From the NCBI RefSeq assembly GCF_003144115.1, contig NW_020312000.1:895946-959945 (forward strand): a stretch of DNA of 64,000 nucleotides, written 5' to 3'. The position numbers were made by a program, and so were the translations under genes. This document shows positions 12,403 through 21,903 of this stretch, one piece after another (position 1 is the stretch's first letter; every line of letters starts with the position of its first letter). Origin of the DNA: Tilletiopsis washingtonensis (lineage: Eukaryota > Basidiomycota > Exobasidiomycetes > Entylomatales). The notes below the pieces were generated by a model. It saw nothing but the letters and a program-made list of their open reading frames with translations. It was not told where the DNA came from and did not search any database.

Positions 12403-13063
12403 ACGGACCGGCGAGCAATGTCACCTTAGCGAAGTCGTCAGGTGCGGACGCGAGTGATGGGCGGGCCGCTGAGCCCAGGGCAGCGTGCAGGCGTGAGGGC
12501 TCGAGGCTGCTCTGGCTGGCCGCACTGCTGGCTGCTCCCACGCTGCGATCACGTGCGGAGGCAATTTCCGCGCCCCGCCGCCGCGCCGCCGCCGCGACGC
12601 GTATACACGCCGCTGCGCGCCGAGACTGCCGGCGTGCTGCGCCCCTGCTGCCGCGGCGGTCAGCATCGCCCGACCGCTGCGTGTGCCTGCTCACCGGCCC
12701 ACCTCATCATCAGCGCTCGCAGCTCCCACGGTTGCACTGCACGCCGAGTCAGCCAGGTGCAGCTGCTGCCGCCATCGGGCACCGCTCCCAGCCTCCACCA
12801 CACGCTCGTCCTGGCCGCGTCTCTCCCAGTCGCCCCTGAGCTCGTTGCTCACCAACGCCGCTGGCCGCGTAGAATCTCGCTCGACACGCAGACGCCGTCG
12901 CGCCGCCGCCGCGCGTGTGCGCATCTGCGCGCGCTGCCGCGTCCGCTCCGGCGCTCCTCTCCACCTCATCACACGGCCGCGACTCCACAAGCAGCAGCAC
13001 CCCGCTCGCCGCCTCTCCGCCGCACCCTCGCTCTCTCGCGCCGCGGCTGCGCCGCACGCGGCG
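12403..13063. other. Intergenic spacer between VPS15 and the SAP-kinase gene
   Basis: 661 bp between two genes on the same strand, holding the VPS15 3' end and the promoter/leader of the kinase gene. The last ~300 bp are rich in C and CT runs, a common leader composition in this window. No intact gene, RNA gene or repeat could be supported. Confidence 0.6.
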
Positions 13064-16000
13064 ATGGTCCAGCGCACGCGCCGCGCCGCCCTCGAACCGC
13101 TGCCCGGCAACGACTTCGCGGCCGGCGGCGACGGCGTGCGGCGCCGCTCTGGCATGGCTCCCGCCACCCGCGACACGGCTCGCCGCCGCGGCTCCGGCTC
13201 GGCCAAGCGCCGCTCCGACGAGCTCTCGTCGCGCAGCGACTCGACGCACGGCGCGCCCTCGCCGCCCGCATCGCCCGTGGCAGCGGCACTGCCACGGGCC
13301 AAGGCGCTCGTGCAGACGGTCGCCGGCTTCCTCATGTCGCCCATGGCCTCTGTCCGCTCGCGCTCGCAGTACGCAGGCATGAAGCGCAAGCGCGGCGGCG
13401 GTGCGGCGGCGTCGGGCCTCTCGCGCGCCTCGGCCAAGGCCAGCGGCTCCACTACGCCGAGCAGAGAGGACAGGCAGGCGCGCACGCGGGCGCTCGACGA
13501 GAGCCGCAGCGGGCCCAGCCACACGCTGCGGCGAGGCATGAGCAACCTGGCGCTCAATGAGGCTCCGCGAGCGGCGCCTCTGCGCCGCGCCTCGCGCTCC
13601 GCCGAGACGGCTGCGCCCGAGAAGCGACGAGCGAGCACCTCGCGGCAAGCCTCAGGCAGCCGGTCGCGCCAGCCAGTCTCGTCGTCGCAAGAGCCGAGCG
13701 ACGACGAAAGCGACACTGCAGACGAGGGCGACCGTGAGGAAGGCAGTGCGCAGCATCTCTCTGCAGACGAGGGTGAGTCTCTCTCAACAGGCTGCGTGCG
13801 CGCCGCGTCGCTCACAGTGCGCTCGCAGAGACGGCCTTGCGCTGCTCGGCCAGCCACGCCAAGCTGATGCGCCAGCGCATCTCGCTGCTCCAGCGTCTGC
13901 ACGCGGTCAGCGTCGGCGAGGCCGACTCGATGCTGACGAAGCAGCAGCTGGCAGATGCGATCATTGCAGCTGTGAGTGTGCCTGGCTGCGAGGCTGGTCG
14001 ATGCGTCGCTGACGCTGTGCTGCAGCGCTCGCCGCCCAGACTCACGCGCAGGCGGGCTTCGGCTGGAGCAGCGCGCCGCTCGCCAGTCAGCTCTTCCTCT
14101 GGCTACACGACGTTTGGCTCAGAGGAGGATGACAACGACGAGACCGTCGCAGAGGTGCCGGCCGGCCGGTCACGCGCAGCGCCGCAGACGACGGCATCGT
14201 CGCCCGCAGTACGCAGGCTGCGCGCCGTCGGCAGCGAGCGTGGCGGCTTCGCCAAGTCCAGTCCGGTCAAGACGCGAGCGCGCTCGCGGCATAGCATTGC
14301 GACTCGCCGGGCCCGCCCAGCAGCGCGGATGTCGCGCACAGCAGTCACTGCAGCCTCGCCGCGCAAGCCCACGTTGCGTCCGCGCCGGGCGAAGCAGGTC
14401 ATCTTCAGCCAGCGCGTCAAGCGCATGGAGATCGACGGCTCCGGCGAGGAGGTGACTGACGAAGACGAGGCCGGCGAGCCTGACGAGGGCGCCGCAGATG
14501 CCAGCGGAGAGGCGTCCTCTGCAGTGGGCTCCGAGGAGGAGGACACGTCCGATGGCGAGCGCGACGAGTCGCCGGCTCAGGGCGCGAGCGACAGCGACGA
14601 GGCTGTCGAGGAAGACGCGCCAGGCGACGACACGTTTGAGGTCTCAGACGAGGACGAGGCCATGAGCATCGACGGCCGCTCGCCTCCACCGCCCCGTCGA
14701 CGAGGCGGCTCCGGGCGCGCGACCATTCCCGTCGTGACGCCGCCGCTGCTCGCCCGCAGCGAGCTGACACGCTCGCGCATCGCCATGCCGCCGCCGCGCG
14801 TGCCATCACGCTTGCACCGCTCGAGTGCTCGTCTCGCGAGCCCAGAGTCGGATGATGCACAAGACGGCGCAGACGAGGCGGCAGACGACGACGAGGCGCT
14901 GGGAGACGACGACGACGAGGAGGATGAGGATGTCGACGATGCACAGCACGCCAGCCCGAGCAAGATGCGCAAGCTGCGCAACGGCAAGCAGCTGCGCATT
15001 CACACGCCGAGCGGCTCGAGCAGTGTCCGCGCAGCGCGCTCGCAACCTGAGGAGGGACACGGCTCGGGCGACGAGGCGGAGAGCGACAGCGAGGCGGAGA
15101 GCGAGGCAGAGGAGGACGAGGCGGAGGAGGACGACCCGATGGCCGACCCGAAGCAGGCTACACTGGCGCGCCTGCGTCTGGCGCGCCTGGCAGAGCTGTG
15201 CGAGGAGCGCGACATCGACACCAAGGGCAAGAAGGCCTTCCTGATCGACCGCCTGCTGCAGCACCACCGTGCGCGCACGGCCGCTGCGGCGCCCTCGTCG
15301 CAGGCGTCGCGCTCCTCGGTCGACTCTGCGACGACGGAGCGGCCGGCCAGCAGCACGGCGGGCAAGAAGGGCAAGGGCAAGGTGCGTCCCGTCGTCGCCA
15401 ATGCGCCGGGGCGCAAGCGCAGCGCGGCACATGTGCCACTGCTGCTGCGCTCGCACTCGCGCCAGACGCTGGCGTCGAAGCCGGACAGCCCCGCGCTGGA
15501 CCCGTGCAACCCCGATGCGGCGCCCGCCGAGGCCGTCGACGAGCTCAACGGGCTGGACCTCGAGTCGCTGAACCTGCTCGACAAGGAGATCCCGCCGCAC
15601 CGCCTCGAGAAGCTCGAGAAGATCGGCTCGGGCGGCTTCAAGGACGTGTACGTCGGCAAGTACTTCCACCAGAAGTCGCGCGCGCAGAAGGTGGCCATCG
15701 CCGACATCCGCGACGACCTGACGGAGATGGACATCAAGGAGCTCTCGCTGCTGCGCGACCTGCGCCACGAGAACATTGTGCGCTTCATCGGCGTCTCGAT
15801 TCCCGATGCGCCGCGCCACGTGCCGTGCATGATCGTCTCGGAGCTCTGCACCAACGGCGACCTCTTCGACTACATCCGCAACGTGCCTGCGCCGTCGAAC
15901 GACGACATTGTGAGTCGGAGCGTGCGCTGTCTCAGTCGGCGTCTGACACCCTGCGCAGTTCCGCATCATGCTCGAGACGGCGCGCGGCATCGAGTACCTG

Positions 16001-16630
16001 CACGGCCGCGACCCGGCCATCATCCACCGCGACATCAAGTCGACGAACATCCTCATCACGCGCGACCGCCACGCCAAGATCAACGACTTTGTGCGCATGC
16101 CAGTCGAGCCTGTGCTTGCCATTCATGCTGACCCGCTCCAACTTGCAGGGCCTTGCACGCGTCAAGAACACGCGGCGCTCCATGATGCGCTCGCTCGTCG
16201 GCACGGTCAACTGGCAGGCGGCCGAGCTGTGGCGCCCCAAGCCGCACTACAACGAGAAGGTCGACGTGTGGAGCGTGGCCATGACGTTCTGGGAGACGCT
16301 GCAGTGGCACGAAAAGGTCAAGAAGTACCCGTTCGAAGGCATGAACGAGCACCAGATCTACCTCGAGGTCGGCGGCGACAAGCGTGTCCGGTGAGTGTCG
16401 CCAAGGCGCGCCATCGCGCAACCCTGGTGCTGATGCGCTTCCCTGGCCTCGCGCGCAGCCCAAAGACCACCAACGTCCGCAAGCTCTTCGGCGACGGCAT
16501 CGTCGAGCTGCTGGAGCGCATGTGGGACGCACAGCCGCGCCTGCGCCCGACCATGTCCGACGTCTGCGCCGAGCTGGAGCGCCTCATCGCCGAGGCGCGC
16601 GCTGCGGCGCGCGCTGCGCGCCGAGCCTGA
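13064..16630 (+). CDS. SAP-domain protein kinase (TKL-like), predicted nuclear
   Basis: Six exons (13064-13772, 13829-13971, 14026-15909, 15959-16090, 16149-16390, 16459-16630) give 1,093 residues. The first ~650 are disordered, first Arg/Ser-rich and then strongly acidic (DDDDEEDEDVDD). A SAP motif lies at ~662-700 (LARLRLARLAELCEERDIDT, then KGKKAFLIDRLL); SAP motifs bind DNA or chromatin. The kinase domain runs from ~816 to the end: glycine loop IGSGGFKDVYVGKY, catalytic loop IIHRDIKSTN, DFG split by intron 4, SLVGTVNWQAAELW, WSVAMTFWETLQW, and ERMWDAQPRLRPTM. The strand that normally carries VAIK reads VAIAD, so the usual ATP-anchoring Lys is not in place. I recall similar SAP-plus-kinase proteins with VAIA in other basidiomycetes. 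Substrate and pathway are unknown; a chromatin-linked signalling role is inference. Confidence 0.85.
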
Positions 16631-16940
16631 GCCCCATCCTCGGCCGCCGCCACATCATCCATCTTCCGGCCTCGCACTAAGCCTCACCGTCACCCATTCC
16701 CTTTCGCTTATCTACTGACCGTGTCCCTCGCATCCTCCTGTCCCCCACATGTCTCATCGCGCCGTGTGCCCCCCGTCTGCCCCGCACCTCATCTGTTCTT
16801 TAGCCATCTCTCAACCATATGCTGCCGTCTCGCCGTTCTGCTCGCAGGCCTGCATTGCATCGTGCATCACACTATAGTGCCAGGCTGGAGAGCGGCGTGA
16901 GCATGCCGCGCGACGCAGCCGCTCCACGCCGCAGCACTCA
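16631..16940. other. Convergent 3' spacer, kinase gene / PRE8
   Basis: 310 bp between two converging stop codons. It is less GC-rich than the flanking exons and has CT-rich runs. It should hold both 3' UTRs and terminators. No gene is seen. Confidence 0.6.
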
Positions 16941-18124
16941 CTAGTCCTTGATCTCGGCCTCGGTGAGCTTCTTGAAGACGGGGATCGACTTGCCCGTCTG
17001 CCCGATCTCCTTCTGCGTCGTCGTGCCGATGATGCCAATCTCAATTGTCCGCTGCGGTGCCGGGCATCAGCGCTGCACGTGTGCACGTCCAGACGAGCGC
17101 GTGGGCTCACCTCGGTCATTTGCCCCTCGAAGCCCTCCTTGAGCGTCAGCAGCTGTGGGCGGCGGTCAGTGGGGGGCCGCAGTGCAGGTTGCTGATGCAA
17201 CGCACTGCCGTGTGGATCGCGTCTTCGAGGCTGATCTCGTCGTTGTACCTGCACGGACAGGTGAGCCAAGGCCGCGCAACGCCGCGCCGGACACACGCGC
17301 AGGCCACGCACCGCTTCTCGAGGAACGTCTTTGCGTTGGTCATGTTCTTGCCGATGGCGCTGGCCTTCCACATGAAGTACGAGCCCGACGGGTCGACCTG
17401 GTACAGCGACGGCCCCCGCGCCGAGTCGAAGCCGGCCACGAGGAGCGACACGCCAAACGGCCGCACGCCGCTGCCCGCGCGTATAAGCATGCGCACTGCG
17501 CCTCTGCATCACCCACCACTCACCCGCTCTGCGTGGCCTCCTGCATGACGCTGGCAATCTCCTGCACGAGCACGCGCGTCGGCGGGTACTCGCCGTAGAT
17601 CTTCCAGTACGCCTGTGCGCTCTTGCGCGCCTTGGCGACGAGCACGCGGAAGTCGGGGCCCATGCCGCTGTACACGATGCCGATGTTCGGGCACACGACG
17701 GCAATCTTCTCGAGCGCCGAGTCGTCGACGAGCAGCGAGGGCGCGCGCTTCTCGGACGCAATCACAATGGCGCCCGACGCTGCAGGACAGGTGATCAGAG
17801 GCGGCGTGCAGAGAGCTGCGAGCGCGCACGTACCCTTGATGCCGAGCGACGTGGCGCCCGACGAGACGGCGGCGAGGGCATGCTCGATCTGTGCGGGGCC
17901 GTGAGCGATGCACAGTGCGGCCGGCGCGCTGCGCTGCTGACCTGGACAAGCTGTGGAAGGGCGGATGAGCAAGAGACAGCAGACGGCGCCACGCGGCGCA
18001 CGCACCTTGCCGCTGGGCGAGAAGGTGGTGAGGGAGAAGCTGGGCGGTGCAGGCGTGAGCGACGCAGCGAGGGCGCCGCGGCGCGGGCGGCGCACCTGTA
18101 CGCTCCTTCGCCGGCGCCCGACAT
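16941..18124 (-). CDS. PRE8: 20S proteasome subunit alpha2 (PRE8/PSMA2)
   Basis: Nine exons give exactly 245 residues, close to yeast Pre8 (250): 18124-18096, 18039-18006, 17950-17942, 17888-17834, 17779-17524, 17470-17312, 17248-17206, 17152-17111, 17051-16941. The N-terminus carries the alpha-subunit signature [24 protein letters not shown], in which the LVQ tripeptide is a 9-nt micro-exon. Other blocks are [66 protein letters not shown] and TFLEKR. The protein belongs to the outer alpha ring of the proteasome in nucleus and cytosol. Alpha subunits are not proteolytic, so no N-terminal Thr is expected. The gene shares a 425 bp divergent promoter with ISU1. Confidence 0.96.
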
Positions 18125-18549
18125 GCTGCGCTGCGGTGTGTGTGGGCGTGTGGGTGTGTGCTGTGGCTGCGAGTCGGCGTGGCGTATGCGGCGGCGGTGG
18201 GGTTGGACAGCGGCTGGCGGAGGGGGGTGTGAGGGTGGACGCGGCCAGCTGGAGGGGACGCGCGTCACTCTACGGGAGCAGCAGCAGCGTGGCCTGAGCG
18301 CAGCGGCACGTGACGCGCCCGCCAGCCTCGTCAGCAGCGGCGCCGCGCCAGGCACGCCGCGAGTGTCGGCAGACGCCGCCGGTCGCCACCCGCGCTGCCG
18401 CGGCTCAGACGCAGGCGGCGAGTCCATCGGCCGGCTGCGAGATTCGCCCCGGCGGCCTATCAATCTGATGTCGCGCGCCGTCCTTTCTTCCTGCCACCAC
18501 CACCTCGCCTCGCGCACCGCCTCACCTGCACCACCACACACACTACACC
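18125..18549. promoter_or_regulatory. Divergent promoter region PRE8 / ISU1
   Basis: 425 bp between two diverging start codons. A CA/CT-rich leader ending in CACTACACC directly precedes the ISU1 ATG. No clear TATA box and no exact proteasome control element (GGTGGCAAA) is visible. The closest match, CCTGCCACC near 18487, has two mismatches to its reverse complement. Confidence 0.5.
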
Positions 18550-19736
18550 ATGTTCCGCACCGCCGCCGCCTCGCTCGCCCGCTCCGCCGCACCCGCCCTC
18601 GCCGGCTCGTCGCGCGCCGCCGCCGCCCGCCCCGCGCTCCGTGCCGCCGCCGCGCCCGCCTTTGCGCGCACGCAGAAGCGCGCCTACCACGAGAAGGTCA
18701 TCGACCACTACGAGAACCCGCGCAACGTGAGTGCCCAAAGCAGCGCTGCGACATGCATTACGCGAACAGTCGCGCGGCCCTCTGGCCACCGAGCGCGAGG
18801 AAGGGTGAGAAGCGTTGCAGCGCCACCGCTGCGCATCCTCCACCCTTCGTGTGGTGCAGAGAGCAATAAGCGCGGCTGGTCTCCGGTCCGCCTGAGGCTA
18901 CCAGCCGGTCCCATTGCAGCGGACAAGGGCGTCAGTCCGCGTCCAAGTCCGGGGCCGGAGACGCCGGCGCAGAGGTGGCGCCTCATACACCGTGCGCAGG
19001 TTGCTCTGCCGACGACTTGCGCACGGCTCTCCGCTTGTTCTGCGCTTGCTCGCGGCAAGCACGAGCACGGCCATCCGCTGGCAGCGCCGCGGTGTCGCCC
19101 ACCAGGGCTTTTTCGCAAGCTGACCCGTCTCCTCAGGTCGGCTCGTTCCCCAAGGGCGACCTCGATGTCGGCATCGGCCTCGTCGGCGCGCCGGCGTGCG
19201 GCGACGTGATGAAGCTGTGCATCAAGGTCTCGGCCGACGGCATCATTGAGGATGTGCGCTTCAAGACATTTGGCTGCGGCTCGGCCATCGCCTCCAGCTC
19301 GTACATGACGGAGCGCGTCAAGGGCATGACGCTCGAGGCCGCCGGCGCCATCAAGAACACGGAGATTGCAAAGGAGCTCAGCCTGCCGCCGGTGAAGCTG
19401 CACTGCAGCATGCTTGCCGAGGGTGAGTGCCAGTGCTGCTGGCCAGCAGCCGCGATTGCTGACACGACCCGCAGACGCCATCAAGGCGGCCATCCGTGAC
19501 TTCAAGTCGAAGCGCGACGCTGCCGTGGCCAAGGGCCAGGCGCCCAAGTCTGGCGTGCGTGCTGCGCGCTCCTCTGCCGCGACCCTGGCTTACACTCTTG
19601 CACCTACAGCACATCGACGTCTCGCAGAGCGTCACGACGGGCAAGGTGAGCATTGCGCGCTACTCTGGCCGGACCGTCGCTGATCACAGCATCTCAGACC
19701 ACCACCGAGGGCTTCGTCAACTCGGGCATCAACTGA
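18550..19736 (+). CDS. ISU1: Mitochondrial iron-sulfur cluster scaffold ISU1/IscU
   Basis: Five exons (18550-18726, 19137-19422, 19475-19554, 19610-19645, 19698-19736) give 205 residues. The first ~45 are an Ala/Arg/Ser-rich mitochondrial presequence ending near QKRAYHEK. The mature part is IscU: HYENPRN, GAPACGD with the first cluster Cys, KTFGCGSAIASSSY with the second, and the Hsp70-binding LPPVKLHCSMLAE with the third. The C-terminal tail is acidic-poor and ends TTTEGFVNSGIN. The protein assembles [2Fe-2S] clusters on Cys ligands supplied by the Nfs1-Isd11 desulfurase in the matrix. Intron 1 is 410 nt, far longer than the ~50 nt norm here; its acceptor is fixed by phase and by the conserved VGSFPKGD. 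Confidence 0.97.
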
Positions 19737-21903
19737 GCGCATCGTTCCGCCTGCCTCGTCCGCTAGTTGGCGCGCCGTCCCGCTTCCGCCTCGGCCTCGT
19801 GACTCCCAGTCGCCACTCTCGCTTCCCTTCTGTAACACTACCTCTCTCGCCTTCGCCGGCCTGGGCCGCACTGGGCCGTGCTCTGAATGCACGCTTTGAT
19901 GACAGCACCCCTTGGGCGTTGGCGGCGGCTCTCACCGCCTGTCAGCCCGATCTGATTCCGCAGCCGGGGTGCGCTCATGCCTTGGCTGCCGAGTGCAGCA
20001 CGGGGCGTGAGCATGTCCCACGGCCCTTCGAGCAAGCTGAGCCACACCCCGGAGCGGCGGTTCGACGCGCGTCGCAAGTCGACACGGCGTCGGGCGCGCG
20101 CTTGTGCCCAAGCGCCAGCGGCTGAGCATCTATGGCGCGCCCGCTCTAGCGGCCATGGAGGCAGGAGTGTCCATGATCGCGATTGGACGGTCCGAGGCAG
20201 AAGCGAATGTGACAGCGACAGCTGCCGTGTGAGCTTGCCAGCGATAGCTTGTGCGCTCAGCCTTCAGGCAAGAGTCACAGCGCATGCGAGCGACGGCCCG
20301 CGCCTGGACAAAGACAGACGGAGCCCGACGGCTCGGCGATGGTGCACCTGCGCGCCTGCGAGCGCCTTGCGCCGCCTCCCTTTGTGGTACAGGCACGGCC
20401 GTCTGACTCCGCCTGACGCGCCTTCGAGGCCACTCAAGCGACACCGAGCCTCGGCCCGCACGTGGGCCCAGCAGCTCTTCTGAACACGCGGCACCGGCGT
20501 TGCGAGAGGAGCGAGCGGGCGGTGCAGCGAGCTCCAGCGCGCGGTCGTGGGTTCGCGGTTGGCGAGAGCGGCACAGAGGCGGCGGCGGCGCCGAGTGATG
20601 CTCCACGCGCGGCCGCGCGGCCGATGCATGAGGGACGCGCTGCGTCGGCGGCGGCGCGCGCGGCGGTTGCGGCTGTGCAAGGACGCCGTGCCGTGCATGA
20701 GCGACTCGAGGTCCGGGGCAGCGCACGAGCGGAGCAAAGGCGGGCAGCACACAGCCGCAGGCGCAGGAGGTGCACATGGCGATGCTGATGCTTGCTGTGC
20801 CGCTGCTGCTCCACCTGCATGCTGCATGGCAGCAGCTGCCTCGTTCGCGGCGCAGCGCTGCAGCATCCAGAGCGCAGGCACCTCGCGCGCCGGGGGTGGA
20901 CGTTCGGCAGCGGCACAGCATGCTCAAGGGGAGCGCAGGACGGCGAGCGTCAGCAGCACATGGCCTCTTCTCCTCGCTGCGCAGCTTGTCTTCTCACCAC
21001 GTCCATCCTCCTCTCCTCGCTCAACGCCCGCACGCGAGGCACCTGACCCTCTCACCCCGCACGCCCCTCCGTGCCCTCGCTCTGCGCGCGCACGCTCGCC
21101 CGCATGTCCTACGACGCATACGGCCACGGCGGCCAGCGCCCCTACCGCGGCGCCGCGCCGCCGCCGCAGCATCAGAGCTCGTACTCGGTGAGTGGCTGCG
21201 GACATATGGGCCAAGGCAGGGCAAGAAGTTGCAAAGATGGAGCGAGGCGAGGGAAGGCGAGGCGAGAGAGCGAGCCGGCGGGCGAGAAGGACAGGCGGCC
21301 GAGCGCACGGAGACGAGCAGCAGCGACAGCAAGAGCGGGTGCAAGGAAGAGTCGGGCCGCACAGCGCTCAGCGACAACAGCAAGAGGAGCAGGGAGCCGG
21401 CGGGCTGGCTTGCAAGTTGGCCTAGGTTCTTCATAGAGGCGAGACACGTGCACCCTAGCTCAGGAGCTCGGCCGCCAGCCACCATCGTGTTTCCAAGCAC
21501 AGCACTCAAGGGGCTCTCCTGCTGCGGTGCCTGGTGCCGGCGCGGGCCGGCGGGTGCTGTTGTGCTTGCGCAGGAATGCGGCTGTGCTTCTTGTTCGGCT
21601 TGCGGCTGCTCGAACGTGCAAGCGTGAAGGCCGGCCAGCAAGGGTGCGCATGCGCCTAGCTGCGCGATGCTGCGTGCGCACTGATGCTGCACTGCACCCT
21701 GCTGCCCGAGAGTACTTGCTGTGCTATGGCAGAGTGGCCTCTGCGGCACAAAGCACGGGCCGCTCTGCCGCTCAGAGGACGCGCCGAGCGGCAGGCACGC
21801 ACGCTGCACAGCGTACAGGGAGAGCTGGCTCGCTGCTAGGGCGCTTTGTGCTCCCAACAGCAGCCGCTGACTCTCTTCTCTCCTCTCCACCACCTCTCTC
21901 GCC
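19737..21903 (+). other. Long gene-free region upstream of the chitin synthase, with one candidate alternative first exon
   Basis: 2.2 kb with no reading frame that looks like a real protein. Translations are Arg/Ala/Cys-rich and match no family. It probably holds the ISU1 3' end and a long chitin-synthase regulatory region. One segment stands out: ATG at 21104 opens a 28-codon frame (MSYDAYGHGGQRPYRG onward) ending exactly at a GTGAGT donor at 21188. That peptide resembles chitin-synthase N-termini and would splice in phase to a CAG acceptor at 21961-21963. The ~35 bp before the ATG at 21904 is a pure CT-rich leader, which favours that ATG as the main start. Confidence 0.45.

Noticed and set aside
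20130-20927. Open frame of ~265 codons on the minus strand
   Set aside because: Translation is Arg/Ala/Cys/Pro-rich with no domain, no leader and no splice pattern; long open frames are expected by chance at this GC content.
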